Assembly: GCA_013001285.1 (NCBI GenBank)
Contig: JABDMU010000023.1
Span: 1-41,869 of the forward strand
DNA: 41,869 bases
DNA from: Flavobacteriaceae bacterium
GTDB lineage: Bacteria > Bacteroidota > Bacteroidia > Flavobacteriales > Flavobacteriaceae
Direction: 5' to 3'
Position 1 is the stretch's first letter, and every line of letters begins with the position of its first letter. A program made the translations under genes and the position numbers. This document shows, one piece after another, positions 33,549 to 41,747 of the stretch. The notes beneath the pieces were generated by a model. It saw nothing but the letters and a program-made list of their open reading frames with translations. It did not search any database and was not told where the DNA came from.

Positions 33549-35234
33549 ATGCGATACATTTATTTAGCCATAATTTTTTGCTCAACCTTTCTACAGGCTC
33601 AAAACCCCTATCCTCAGGATTACTTTCAATCGCCTTTAGATATTACCTTAGTGCTCTCTGGCACCTTTGCAGAATTACGATCAAATCACTTTCATTCAGG
33701 ATTAGATATCAAGACACAGGGCCGACAAGGTTTAAAAGTTTATGCGTCAGCAGAAGGCTATGTGAGCCGGATAAAAATTTCACATTACGGCTATGGTAAA
33801 GCGCTCTATATCACACACCCTAATGGCTATGTGACGGTTTATGCGCATCTTCAAAAATTTGCGCCTAAGATCGAAGAATGTATCAAACAGAAGCAATATG
33901 AAAATGAATCTTACGAAATCGAGATTTTTCCAAATCCCGATGAACTTAAAATAGAGACTCAGGAACTCATTGCTTTTAGCGGAAATACAGGAGGTTCCGG
34001 TGGACCTCATTTGCATTTCGAAATTCGGGATAAACAGGAACGTCCTATCAATCCCATGCTATTCGGATTCGATATTAAAGATACGCGAGCGCCAATGGTA
34101 TTAAGAGCTTTTGCATACCCAATTGATGGTGATGCTCATATTGATAGCTCAAACGAAATGAAAGAATTGAAGGTCAATAAAAAGGCTAACGGTGATTATT
34201 CAACTGAAAAAATCGTAGCATCTGGTCGTATTGGTTTTGGCGTGGTTTCATATGATCGACAAGATTTCGCCAGCAATAAAAACGGACTCTGGAACATTCA
34301 ATCCTTTTTTAATGGCAACAAAAGCATTGAAATCGATTTTAAACGGTTCTCATTTGATGAGACCAAGCATCTTAACAGACTTATAGATTACGCGTTCTGG
34401 AAAAAGAATACGTCCAGAATCCAGAAATTATTCATACAACCAAACAATCCTTTAAGCATGTACAAGTATGCTAACGACAATGGATATGTCATTATTGAAG
34501 ACAGCACAGCTTCGGTATATAAAGTGCGATTAATGGATTATAAAGGGAATGAATCCTGGCTCACAATTCCTATTACTGGTAAAAAAGTCGACACCATTGA
34601 ACCGAAAAAAATTAAGGCCACAGAACATTTTATATTTGCTGATCAGGCGATCACCCTTGAACAGGATCATATTTCGGTGAACTTTCCAAAGAATACCTTT
34701 TACGACGATTTCTTTATGGATTTCAGTGTCAATAGCGATACCTTAAAATTGCACAACAATACAGTACCTGCTCAAAAATATTTTTACATCAATTTTGACG
34801 TTTCAAAATATGACCCAAAGGATAGAAACAAATTGTACATCGCTTCTGTATCTGATTGGGGAAAATTGTATTATGCTAATACGCGAAAAAAAGGTGATGT
34901 GTTGACGTGTCGTACGAAAAACTTAGGCACCTATACCCTAGCCATGGATCTGGACGACCCTACGATCTCTGCCATGAACTTCCAAGATGGAAAATGGTTA
35001 AGCAAATACAGATATCTGAAATTGAAAATTGATGATGAAACCACAGGTGTAAATAATTATCGAGCAACCATAAATGGAAAATGGATATTGATGGAATATG
35101 ATTATAAGAAAAATACTTTGGTTTACGATTTTAATGATAATATTATTTCTGATACAAAGAACATTTTAAAGGTGATTGTTACAGATAATGTTGGAAATAG
35201 TTCTACATTTGAAGCAACGTTTTACAGAAAATAG
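33549..35234 (+). CDS. Exported M23-family metallopeptidase
   Basis: 561 residues with a signal peptide (MRYIYLAIIFCSTFLQAQ). The LytM domain lies at about 45-165: zinc ligands H49 and D53 in NHFHSGLDIK, H100 in VTVYAHLQKF and HLH (H154, H156) in GGPHLHFEIRD. The ~390-residue C-terminal part is beta-rich and reads as immunoglobulin-like domains, a typical flavobacterial layout. The enzyme probably cleaves peptidoglycan cross-links or binds the wall as an activator; all zinc ligands are present, so activity is expected. Followed 9 nt later, in the same reading frame, by a TonB-dependent receptor gene. Confidence 0.92.
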   Translation: MRYIYLAIIFCSTFLQAQNPYPQDYFQSPLDITLVLSGTFAELRSNHFHSGLDIKTQGRQGLKVYASAEGYVSRIKISHYGYGKALYITHPNGYVTVYAHLQKFAPKIEECIKQKQYENESYEIEIFPNPDELKIETQELIAFSGNTGGSGGPHLHFEIRDKQERPINPMLFGFDIKDTRAPMVLRAFAYPIDGDAHIDSSNEMKELKVNKKANGDYSTEKIVASGRIGFGVVSYDRQDFASNKNGLWNIQSFFNGNKSIEIDFKRFSFDETKHLNRLIDYAFWKKNTSRIQKLFIQPNNPLSMYKYANDNGYVIIEDSTASVYKVRLMDYKGNESWLTIPITGKKVDTIEPKKIKATEHFIFADQAITLEQDHISVNFPKNTFYDDFFMDFSVNSDTLKLHNNTVPAQKYFYINFDVSKYDPKDRNKLYIASVSDWGKLYYANTRKKGDVLTCRTKNLGTYTLAMDLDDPTISAMNFQDGKWLSKYRYLKLKIDDETTGVNNYRATINGKWILMEYDYKKNTLVYDFNDNIISDTKNILKVIVTDNVGNSSTFEATFYRK

Positions 35235-35243
35235 ATCACAACC

Positions 35244-37706
35244 TTGAAATTTAAGCAACTTTTTCTTCCATTTTTTTTCATCGTCCTTCCTATTTTAAGT
35301 CTTGCACAAAATGCGACACTTCGCGGTATCATTCTTGACGATATGAACCAACCTATTGAAGGTGTCAACATTAAGGCCAACGCTTTAGGAACAACTACAA
35401 ATGAAAATGGCTTCTATATTTTAAAAATTCCTGCGAATCAAGATATAACTGTTCGGTTTTCCCATGTCAATCATAAAAATGTGACGGTGACTTTTAACTT
35501 GAAAAATGGCGAGGAGTTTGAATTCAACCCAGTTATGAATCTTGAGGTCGAACAAATTGCTACCGTAATTGTTCGTGGCAATCAACGCAAACGTGTTGAA
35601 GGGATCACAACCATCGATCCTGAAATTGTGCGTACTATAAAAGGTGCACAACCAGGAGTAGAAAATTTATTAAAGACCTTACCTGGAGTTAATATTACCA
35701 ACGAATTGAGTACGCAATATTCTGTACGCGGTGGCAACTTTGATGAGAATTTAGTTTATGTCAACGACATTGAAGTATACAGACCATTTCTCGTGCGATC
35801 AGGTCAACAAGAAGGGCTGAGTTTTGTAAATACCGATCTTGTTAGAAATGTTGAATTTTCAGCTGGCGGTTTTCAGGCGAAATATGGAGATAAACTATCT
35901 TCCGTTCTTGATATTACCTATCGCAATCCTATACAATTTGGAATCAGTACAGACCTCAGTTTATTAGGCGGGAGTCTTACTGCCGAAGCTATTTCTAAAG
36001 ATTCGAAGTTGTCAGGCATAGTTGGCCTACGCTATCGGGACAATAGTTTATTGGTAAAAGCCAAGCAAACCGAAACGAATTACGATCCTAAATTTGCTGA
36101 TGCACAAGCGTATTTGACCTATAAATTTACCGATAAATTTCATTTGAGTTTTTTAGGGAATGCGTCCATAAATAAATACAATTACGAGCCAGAAACTCGG
36201 CAAACGAATTTTGGCACACTAGATAATCCCTTGGCTTTACTTGTTTTTTATGACGGACAAGAAAAAGATCAATACCAAACCTATTTCGGAGCTTTTAAAG
36301 GCAGTTTCTTTGCTAGCGAAGACCTGACTCTTAAGTTGATCGCTTCGGCTTATCATACTACTGAAGAGGAATATTTCGATATTCTTGCACAATACCGTTT
36401 AGGCGAAGTTAACAGCAATATAGGCGATGAAGATCTTGGTGAAGTCGAATTTAGCGAAGGCATTGGTGCTCAATTAAATCATGCCAGAAATGATCTAGAT
36501 GCTTTAATTACCAATGTTGAGCACAAAGGTTATTACGATGTCGATGATCATAATTTTGAATGGTCAGTGAAGTATACTCATGAAGATATTAGAGACCGCA
36601 TTGTAGAATGGGAAGTGATCGATTCGGCTGGGTTTTCTATCAATCCACCAAATATTGATGCCTTCAATGAACAACCCTATTCACCGTATGTAGGTCCATT
36701 GGTGCCTTTTCAAAACATAAGAGCTACCAATAATACCAAGATCGATAGAATTCAGGCTTATGGTCAATGGAGCCAGCGTTCTACTCTAGGTGAGCACGAT
36801 GTGTTTTATAATGCTGGAGTACGTGTACATAATTGGACCGTAAATGGCGATAGCATTGCCTCCAGTTCTCAAACCGTTTTTAGTCCGAGAGCACAGTTTG
36901 CTATTAAACCCAATTGGGAAAGTGATATGTTATTCCGTTTAGGTACTGGCTTGTATTATCAACCACCATTTTATAGGGAGTTAAGAGATTCTTCAGGTGT
37001 TGTCAATCCGAATACTAAGGCTCAAAAATCGTTTCATATTGTCCTTGGAAATGAATATAGTTTTGACATGTGGGAACGTCCTTTTAAATTGGTAACAGAA
37101 GCCTATTATAAGAAATTAACAGATGTGAATCCGTATACCGTTGAAAACGTCAGGATTCGTTATCGCGCTAAGAACAACGCCGAAGCTTATGCTTATGGCA
37201 TCGATTTCAGATTGAATGGTGAGTTCGTTCCAGGTACAGAGTCATGGTTTAGTTTCGGTTATTTAAAAACAGAGGAAAATATAGATGATCGCGGTTATAT
37301 ATCAAGACCAACCGATCAACGTTTAAAATTTGGAATACTTTTTCAGGATTATGTGCCCAACATTCCTGACCTAAAAATGTATCTGAATTTGGTCTATAAT
37401 ACAGGTGTTCCCGGAGGTTCGCCCAGTTATGCTGATCCGTATGATTTTCAAAACAGATTACCTGATTACAAACGGGCTGATCTCGGCATATCCTATGTGC
37501 TTGTGGATGCCAAAAAGACCTATGACTCAGGTTGGAAACGTCATTTTAAAGCATTTGATGTGGGTATAGAGATCTTCAATATGTTTGATGTTCAGAATTC
37601 CATTACCAATACTTGGGTGCGTGATGTTTACAGTAAAAGACAATATGCCATTCCAAATTACTTAACACCTCGCGTCTTTAATGTGAGGCTGGGTATGCAG
37701 TTCTAA
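35244..37706 (+). CDS. TonB-dependent outer-membrane receptor
   Basis: 820 residues. Signal peptide (FLPFFFIVLPILSLAQ), then a carboxypeptidase-regulatory-like domain at about 25-105 (LRGIILDDMNQPIEGVNIKA), plug domain at about 115-230 (GVENLLKTLPGVNITNELST, YSVRGGNFDENLVYVNDIEV, GGFQAKYGDKLSSVLDI) and a 22-strand barrel to the C-terminal Phe (FNVRLGMQF). The start codon is TTG; no ATG exists before the signal peptide, and translation probably depends on the M23 gene, 9 nt upstream in the same frame. It imports an unknown substrate; no SusD partner lies next to it, so a glycan (SusCD) role is unlikely. The stop codon overlaps that of the convergent cysteine desulfurase gene. Confidence 0.92.
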   Translation: MKFKQLFLPFFFIVLPILSLAQNATLRGIILDDMNQPIEGVNIKANALGTTTNENGFYILKIPANQDITVRFSHVNHKNVTVTFNLKNGEEFEFNPVMNLEVEQIATVIVRGNQRKRVEGITTIDPEIVRTIKGAQPGVENLLKTLPGVNITNELSTQYSVRGGNFDENLVYVNDIEVYRPFLVRSGQQEGLSFVNTDLVRNVEFSAGGFQAKYGDKLSSVLDITYRNPIQFGISTDLSLLGGSLTAEAISKDSKLSGIVGLRYRDNSLLVKAKQTETNYDPKFADAQAYLTYKFTDKFHLSFLGNASINKYNYEPETRQTNFGTLDNPLALLVFYDGQEKDQYQTYFGAFKGSFFASEDLTLKLIASAYHTTEEEYFDILAQYRLGEVNSNIGDEDLGEVEFSEGIGAQLNHARNDLDALITNVEHKGYYDVDDHNFEWSVKYTHEDIRDRIVEWEVIDSAGFSINPPNIDAFNEQPYSPYVGPLVPFQNIRATNNTKIDRIQAYGQWSQRSTLGEHDVFYNAGVRVHNWTVNGDSIASSSQTVFSPRAQFAIKPNWESDMLFRLGTGLYYQPPFYRELRDSSGVVNPNTKAQKSFHIVLGNEYSFDMWERPFKLVTEAYYKKLTDVNPYTVENVRIRYRAKNNAEAYAYGIDFRLNGEFVPGTESWFSFGYLKTEENIDDRGYISRPTDQRLKFGILFQDYVPNIPDLKMYLNLVYNTGVPGGSPSYADPYDFQNRLPDYKRADLGISYVLVDAKKTYDSGWKRHFKAFDVGIEIFNMFDVQNSITNTWVRDVYSKRQYAIPNYLTPRVFNVRLGMQF

Positions 37707-38848
37707 TTGTTGAGTAGTTCCTTTAAAACAGAAATAACATAATCCACTTCCGCTTTGGTATTATAAATACTGAACGAAAAACGAATCGACGGGAAATTCA
37801 AGTCAGTATCCTTCTGAAGCTCGGCAAGAACGTGAGATCCCTGAGAACTTCCACTCTGACAAGCACTTCCTTTTGAACAGGCTATGCCTTTTAAATCAAG
37901 CTGAAATAATAGCATGGCGGCCTTATCAGCAGAAATCGGTAATTGCACATTCACTAAGGTATAGGTGCTTCTTTTCTTGTCACCCGAAAAACCATTGAAT
38001 TTGATATCGGGAATAATGCTCTTTAATTGTTGTATGAAATAGGTCTTGATATCTTCAATAAACCGACTTTCCTTGTCAAGGTTTTTGTAAGCCAGATCTA
38101 ATGCTCTTTCCAAGCCAATGATATTATGAATACTTTCTGTTCCTGCACGATAACCTCGCTCCTGTTCACCTCCAAAAATAAGTGGCTTTAGTCCAGAATT
38201 TTTACGGATATAACAAAAGCCTACACCTTTAGGTCCATGGAATTTATGAGCACTTGCAGCAAAAAAATCGATGGGAGTTTTCTCAACATCAATTGAAAAA
38301 TGCCCAACCGACTGTACGCAATCGCTATGAAACAAAGCGTCATGTGCTTTGCATAGTTCGGCAACCTCTTGCAAGTCTAATAAATTTCCAATTTCATTAT
38401 TAACATGCATTAAGGTTACTAAAGTTTTTTCACTTGATTCCAGCAAGGTTTTTAAATGTTTAAGATCGAGGTCACCTTGATCATCAACATTCACAAAAGA
38501 AACTTCAAGTTTGTATTCGTTTTGCAATTGATCTAAAGTATGGAGGATGGCATGATGCTCTATTCTTGAAGTGATCACGTGAGTAACTTGCAGATCTCTT
38601 ACGGCACTTCTTAAGGCTAAATTATCGGCTTCGGTGCCTCCAGAAGTAAAAATGATCTCACCTGCACTGGCATTGAAATGGCTTGCAATGGATTTTCGAG
38701 CACTTTCAACAATAGATTTTGATGATCTACCATAACTATGTGATGATGAAGCATTTCCGAAATTATTTTTTAATGAATTAGTCATAGCTTCTACCACCTC
38801 AGGTCTTATGGGTGTCGTGGCAGCATTATCAAAATAAACGGACTTCAT
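37703..38848 (-). CDS. Cysteine desulfurase (NifS/IscS-like)
   Basis: 381 residues. A PLP enzyme that takes sulfur from cysteine for Fe-S clusters or tRNA thiolation. It begins KSVYFDNAATTPIRPEV; the PLP lysine is K202 in SAHKFHGPKGVGF, and the persulfide Cys330 lies in GIACSKGSACQSGS (an extra Cys324 is in the same loop). FTSGGTEADNLAL is the cofactor-binding stretch. The ATG at 38848 (another at 38851) is preferred to one at 38869, which falls inside the -7 box. No suf or isc genes adjoin. Cytosolic. Confidence 0.93.
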   Translation of the reverse strand: MKSVYFDNAATTPIRPEVVEAMTNSLKNNFGNASSSHSYGRSSKSIVESARKSIASHFNASAGEIIFTSGGTEADNLALRSAVRDLQVTHVITSRIEHHAILHTLDQLQNEYKLEVSFVNVDDQGDLDLKHLKTLLESSEKTLVTLMHVNNEIGNLLDLQEVAELCKAHDALFHSDCVQSVGHFSIDVEKTPIDFFAASAHKFHGPKGVGFCYIRKNSGLKPLIFGGEQERGYRAGTESIHNIIGLERALDLAYKNLDKESRFIEDIKTYFIQQLKSIIPDIKFNGFSGDKKRSTYTLVNVQLPISADKAAMLLFQLDLKGIACSKGSACQSGSSQGSHVLAELQKDTDLNFPSIRFSFSIYNTKAEVDYVISVLKELLNN

Positions 38849-38866
38849 CATGCGTATAATAAGCAG

Positions 38867-38874
38867 CAAAAATA
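38867..38874 (-). promoter_or_regulatory. -7 box of the cysteine desulfurase gene
   Basis: Minus-strand TATTTTTG fits TAnnTTTG; start near 38860, about 10 nt before the ATG. No TTG at the -33 position. Confidence 0.45.
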
Positions 38875-38924
38875 ACTGAAATAAAATTATTATCCATTCC
38901 CTGCGTTATAAAAATCAATTGCAT

Positions 38925-38932
38925 TATTTTTG
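38925..38932 (+). promoter_or_regulatory. -7 box of the acidic-repeat lipoprotein gene
   Basis: TATTTTTG on the plus strand, start near 38939, about 10 nt before the ATG at 38949. Divergent from the desulfurase promoter 51 nt away. Confidence 0.45.
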
Positions 38933-38948
38933 TTCAAATTTCATTTCT

Positions 38949-39836
38949 ATGTGTCGATCCATAAGTTTGCTATTTTGTTTGATTATTGTGTTAAGTTCTT
39001 GTGACGATGGCGATGTGCTTTCAGTGAATTTAGATTTTGATAAGGAACTGTCTCGCTGTGGTGATGAAAACAGTGACAATTATGTGATCTATGACACTAA
39101 AACTGATCCTTTTGAATCACTAACCCTACTGTTTCCATCAAATTCAACAAACGATAATATTTTTAATCCGAGTACCACACCCTTTGAAGGATCCTTTGTA
39201 ATAAACGGAAGTTCGGTTCGATTTAATTACAGAAAATATGATGGCGATCCATCTGGATTGATTTGTGAAGAGATCCCTTCATCAACAGTTTCAATTACCG
39301 AAGATTACGAAGCCTCTACAGGCACGGTGAATTACTTAACTACCTTTGTTGATGATGACAATGACGACATACCTTCCGAATTAGAAGACATCAACAATAA
39401 TGGCGACTTGGAAGATGATGACACTGATGGTGATGGCATTCCGAATTATATTGATGAGGATGATGATGGAGATAATGTACCTACCAAAGATGAAAATCCT
39501 GATCCAGATGGTGATGGCGACCTATCTGATGCACAAAACACCGATGGATCAGATGAGCCGGATTACCTGGATACAGACGATGACAATGATGGTATTTTAA
39601 CGAGAAATGAGGACGAAAACTTAAATGGAAATTTATTCGACGACTTTGCAGATGCAGCAATTGCTCCTAGATTTCTTGATGTTGATGCCACCGAAGAGTT
39701 TATCAATACTAATAATAATTCCAATTCGTTCACACGAACAGTTAGCGTATTGTTTACAATATTAAATGTAGATATTGATCTGTTAAGTGCTGATGTTATT
39801 GACTTAGGCACATTTGAAATCGATATTGATAATTAG
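38949..39836 (+). CDS. Lipoprotein with thrombospondin type 3-like calcium repeats
   Basis: 295 residues. Lipoprotein signal peptide with Cys18 (LIIVLSSCDDGD); the acidic DDGD right after the Cys resembles the surface-export signal of Bacteroidota lipoproteins. The ~115-residue N-terminal domain is unassigned. Residues of about 135-230 form Asp/Asn-rich repeats: DDDNDDIPSELEDINNNGD, DTDGDGIPNYIDEDDDGDN, DPDGDGDLSDAQNTDGSDEP, DTDDDNDGILTRNEDENLNG, the DxDxDGxx loops of thrombospondin type 3 domains that bind Ca2+. The start is the ATG at 38949; a TTG at 38919 precedes the promoter box. The stop codon overlaps that of the convergent Smr gene. Likely surface-exposed; role unknown. Confidence 0.75.
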   Translation: MCRSISLLFCLIIVLSSCDDGDVLSVNLDFDKELSRCGDENSDNYVIYDTKTDPFESLTLLFPSNSTNDNIFNPSTTPFEGSFVINGSSVRFNYRKYDGDPSGLICEEIPSSTVSITEDYEASTGTVNYLTTFVDDDNDDIPSELEDINNNGDLEDDDTDGDGIPNYIDEDDDGDNVPTKDENPDPDGDGDLSDAQNTDGSDEPDYLDTDDDNDGILTRNEDENLNGNLFDDFADAAIAPRFLDVDATEEFINTNNNSNSFTRTVSVLFTILNVDIDLLSADVIDLGTFEIDIDN

Positions 39837-40384
39837 TTGCGCTGTGCGTTTTGCTGAATGTAAATTTGGGTGGCACCTTGACCATACTTTTGATAACTGG
39901 CCTCTTCAAAAGAAATCCCATCATAGCGTTTGAACAGATATTCTAATTCTGTTCGTAAAACACCATCGCCAACACCATGAATAAAAACCACATGTTGAAT
40001 CCGTTTTCGAATGGCAAATTCTAATTGACGTTGTGCTGTTTCTAATTGATATGTTAGAATTTCATGGTTGTTCATTTGTCGATATTTAGGCAACAATTTT
40101 TCAATATGAAGATCCACTTCAAATACAGGTTGAGACTTGTTTTTTGAAGGTTTTAAGAGTTTGTTGTGCTTAGGCTTCGTTTCAATATCTTTATTAGGCA
40201 CATGACTAATTGAAGTTAATATGTCTGATTTATAGCTTTCCATTTTGATCAACTGATCTAACGGAAACTCCAATAGAAACCCATCCTCAGTTTCGATGGT
40301 AGCGACCTGCTTAATTAACGAAATTATTTCACCAGAATAATTCTCATCCATCACCATGACCTTATCACCTACTTTAAATTTCAT
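39833..40384 (-). CDS. Smr-domain protein (MutS2 C-terminal-like)
   Basis: 183 residues. The C-terminal Smr domain spans about 88-178: DLH (91-93), HGVGDGVLRTEL with the His136-Gly-x-Gly motif, and a Tyr/Gln-rich end (GQGATQIYIQQ). The N-terminal ~50 residues (FKVGDKVMVMDENYSGEIIS) look like an SH3-like barrel, and a basic linker joins them (KHNKLLKPSKNKSQPVFE). Smr domains are nucleic-acid endonucleases, recently linked to collided-ribosome mRNA cleavage for MutS2/SmrB in other bacteria; the function here is inference. The ATG overlaps the stop of the small membrane gene (ATGA). Confidence 0.85.
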   Translation of the reverse strand: MKFKVGDKVMVMDENYSGEIISLIKQVATIETEDGFLLEFPLDQLIKMESYKSDILTSISHVPNKDIETKPKHNKLLKPSKNKSQPVFEVDLHIEKLLPKYRQMNNHEILTYQLETAQRQLEFAIRKRIQHVVFIHGVGDGVLRTELEYLFKRYDGISFEEASYQKYGQGATQIYIQQNAQRN

Positions 40385-40584
40385 TCTTCTTCTTCAGATT
40401 TGATGTACTCATCTTCAATCTTTTTTGATGAGATCCCAGAATTGATCCGGAACAAGCCAAACATTAAAAACACAATTCCGAGTAACACCAATACTAATTC
40501 GTTTTTTATATCACCCTGTGAATAAATGACTAGAATTGAGCCTATTACTATGAACGCTATTGTGTAAATTCTGTTGTTTTTCAT
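40381..40584 (-). CDS. Small two-TM membrane protein, unknown
   Basis: 67 residues. Two hydrophobic helices at about 6-22 (YTIAFIVIGSILVIYS) and 30-47 (LVLVLLGIVFLMFGLFRI) and an acidic tail (KKIEDEYIKSEEEE). I do not recognise the family. It overlaps the Smr gene by 4 nt, so the pair is translationally coupled. Codon use looks like its neighbours. The 124 nt upstream, between 40585 and 40708, hold the divergent start regions of this gene and the S74 gene; no clear consensus promoter was found there. Confidence 0.7.
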   Translation of the reverse strand: MKNNRIYTIAFIVIGSILVIYSQGDIKNELVLVLLGIVFLMFGLFRINSGISSKKIEDEYIKSEEEE

Positions 40585-40708
40585 ATTAATTTTACCAAAT
40601 AACCTGTTAAATCGACATTTAATCGATTTTAGTTGATAACTAATTCAGCCCAACGAAGTTACTCAAATTAAATTTTTTAAATTGTAAAATCCTTAAGACT
40701 GCAAAATT

Positions 40709-41743
40709 ATGAGAAAAATTACTAAATCGTTGCAGCTTCAAATCTTTACTTTTTGCCTATTATTTTTTACTTCGATCTTAATTGCACAAGTTGGTGTAGG
40801 AATTGGAACAACCAATCCATCAGCCCAACTTACGGTAACTGAAGATGCCACATTTAATGAATCTGAAGGCGCTCATGATTTTAGAGTTGCCACGGATAAT
40901 CGAACCAACATGTTTTTTATTGACGGAACTAACAATAGGTTGGGAATAAATACCAACACACCCGCAGGTCAATTTCAATTTGTATCAGACGGCTTCACAG
41001 GCTGGGTAGCCCAATGGGATAATAACTCGGCGGGAGGTGGACTCGCAAGATTTCAACATTCAAATGCCACCAATGGCAGTAGGGTTCTGATGGGTACAAC
41101 AAATTATTCTGGAAACACGAATCAAACCCAAGGCGTTATTGGATTGGCATTAAATGGTACTGGAGGTGCACTTGCTACCAGTGGTGTAGAAGGCCATAAT
41201 AATAATGAAGATGGCATTGGCGTATATGGATCATTAACACTCACTCCTCCGCCTGCATATGCAGGATTCGCAGGATATTTTAATGCCGATGTTTATGTAG
41301 GAGGAACAATCTTTACTGCTTCTGACCAAAAATTAAAAAGAGACATCCAACCTATGTCTAACATATTGGAAAAAATCAATGCAATTAATCCAGTTACTTA
41401 TTATTTTGATACCGATAAGTACCCAGGAGCTCTTCCTGAGAACCAATTGACTTACGGTTATATTGCTCAGGAAATTGAAGCGATAATCCCTGAAATGGTC
41501 AAGGATAAATTCATCCTTTTAAATTCTACGAATACTAGAAAGTCAGATGACATGTCATCGGAAACCATGGAAAAAGTAGATATAAAAATGGTGAACTACA
41601 TGGGCATGATTCCAATATTAACTCAAGCCATTAAGGAGCAACAGGTCTTAATAGAGAATCAAAATGACGAAATTTCGGCGTTGAAAGAACGGTTAAGTAA
41701 TCTAGAATCTAAAGTTGTCAAATTATTAGACACTAAAGACTGA
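40709..41743 (+). CDS. Exported protein with C-terminal S74 chaperone domain (tail-fibre type)
   Basis: 344 residues. Signal peptide (about 1-27; FTFCLLFFTSILIAQ). The mature start GVGIGTTNPSAQLTV and the Asn/Gly-rich stem resemble trimeric fibre proteins. The C-terminal domain from about 208 has the S74 intramolecular chaperone signature TASDQKLKRDIQPM (Ser-Asp is the self-cleavage site in endosialidase-type members), then YGYIAQEIEAIIPEMV, and ends in a coiled coil (NDEISALKERLSNLESKVVKL). Such proteins occur in flavobacterial genomes outside prophages. It is followed 4 nt later by another exported protein gene. Function unknown; likely a surface or secreted trimer. Confidence 0.85.
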   Translation: MRKITKSLQLQIFTFCLLFFTSILIAQVGVGIGTTNPSAQLTVTEDATFNESEGAHDFRVATDNRTNMFFIDGTNNRLGINTNTPAGQFQFVSDGFTGWVAQWDNNSAGGGLARFQHSNATNGSRVLMGTTNYSGNTNQTQGVIGLALNGTGGALATSGVEGHNNNEDGIGVYGSLTLTPPPAYAGFAGYFNADVYVGGTIFTASDQKLKRDIQPMSNILEKINAINPVTYYFDTDKYPGALPENQLTYGYIAQEIEAIIPEMVKDKFILLNSTNTRKSDDMSSETMEKVDIKMVNYMGMIPILTQAIKEQQVLIENQNDEISALKERLSNLESKVVKLLDTKD

Positions 41744-41747
41744 GATT

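Noticed and set aside
39400-39600. Met-rich plus-strand frame in the acidic-repeat lipoprotein
   Set aside because: A frame-shifted reading of the GATGATGAT-type codons of the calcium repeats.
39350-39620. DNA microsatellite or minisatellite at the GATGAT-rich stretch
   Set aside because: The DNA is not a clean tandem repeat; the periodicity follows from Asp/Asn codons of the protein repeat.
40709-41743. Prophage edge because of the tail-fibre chaperone domain
   Set aside because: There is a signal peptide and no capsid, tail or lysis gene in the window; such proteins occur outside phages in this family.
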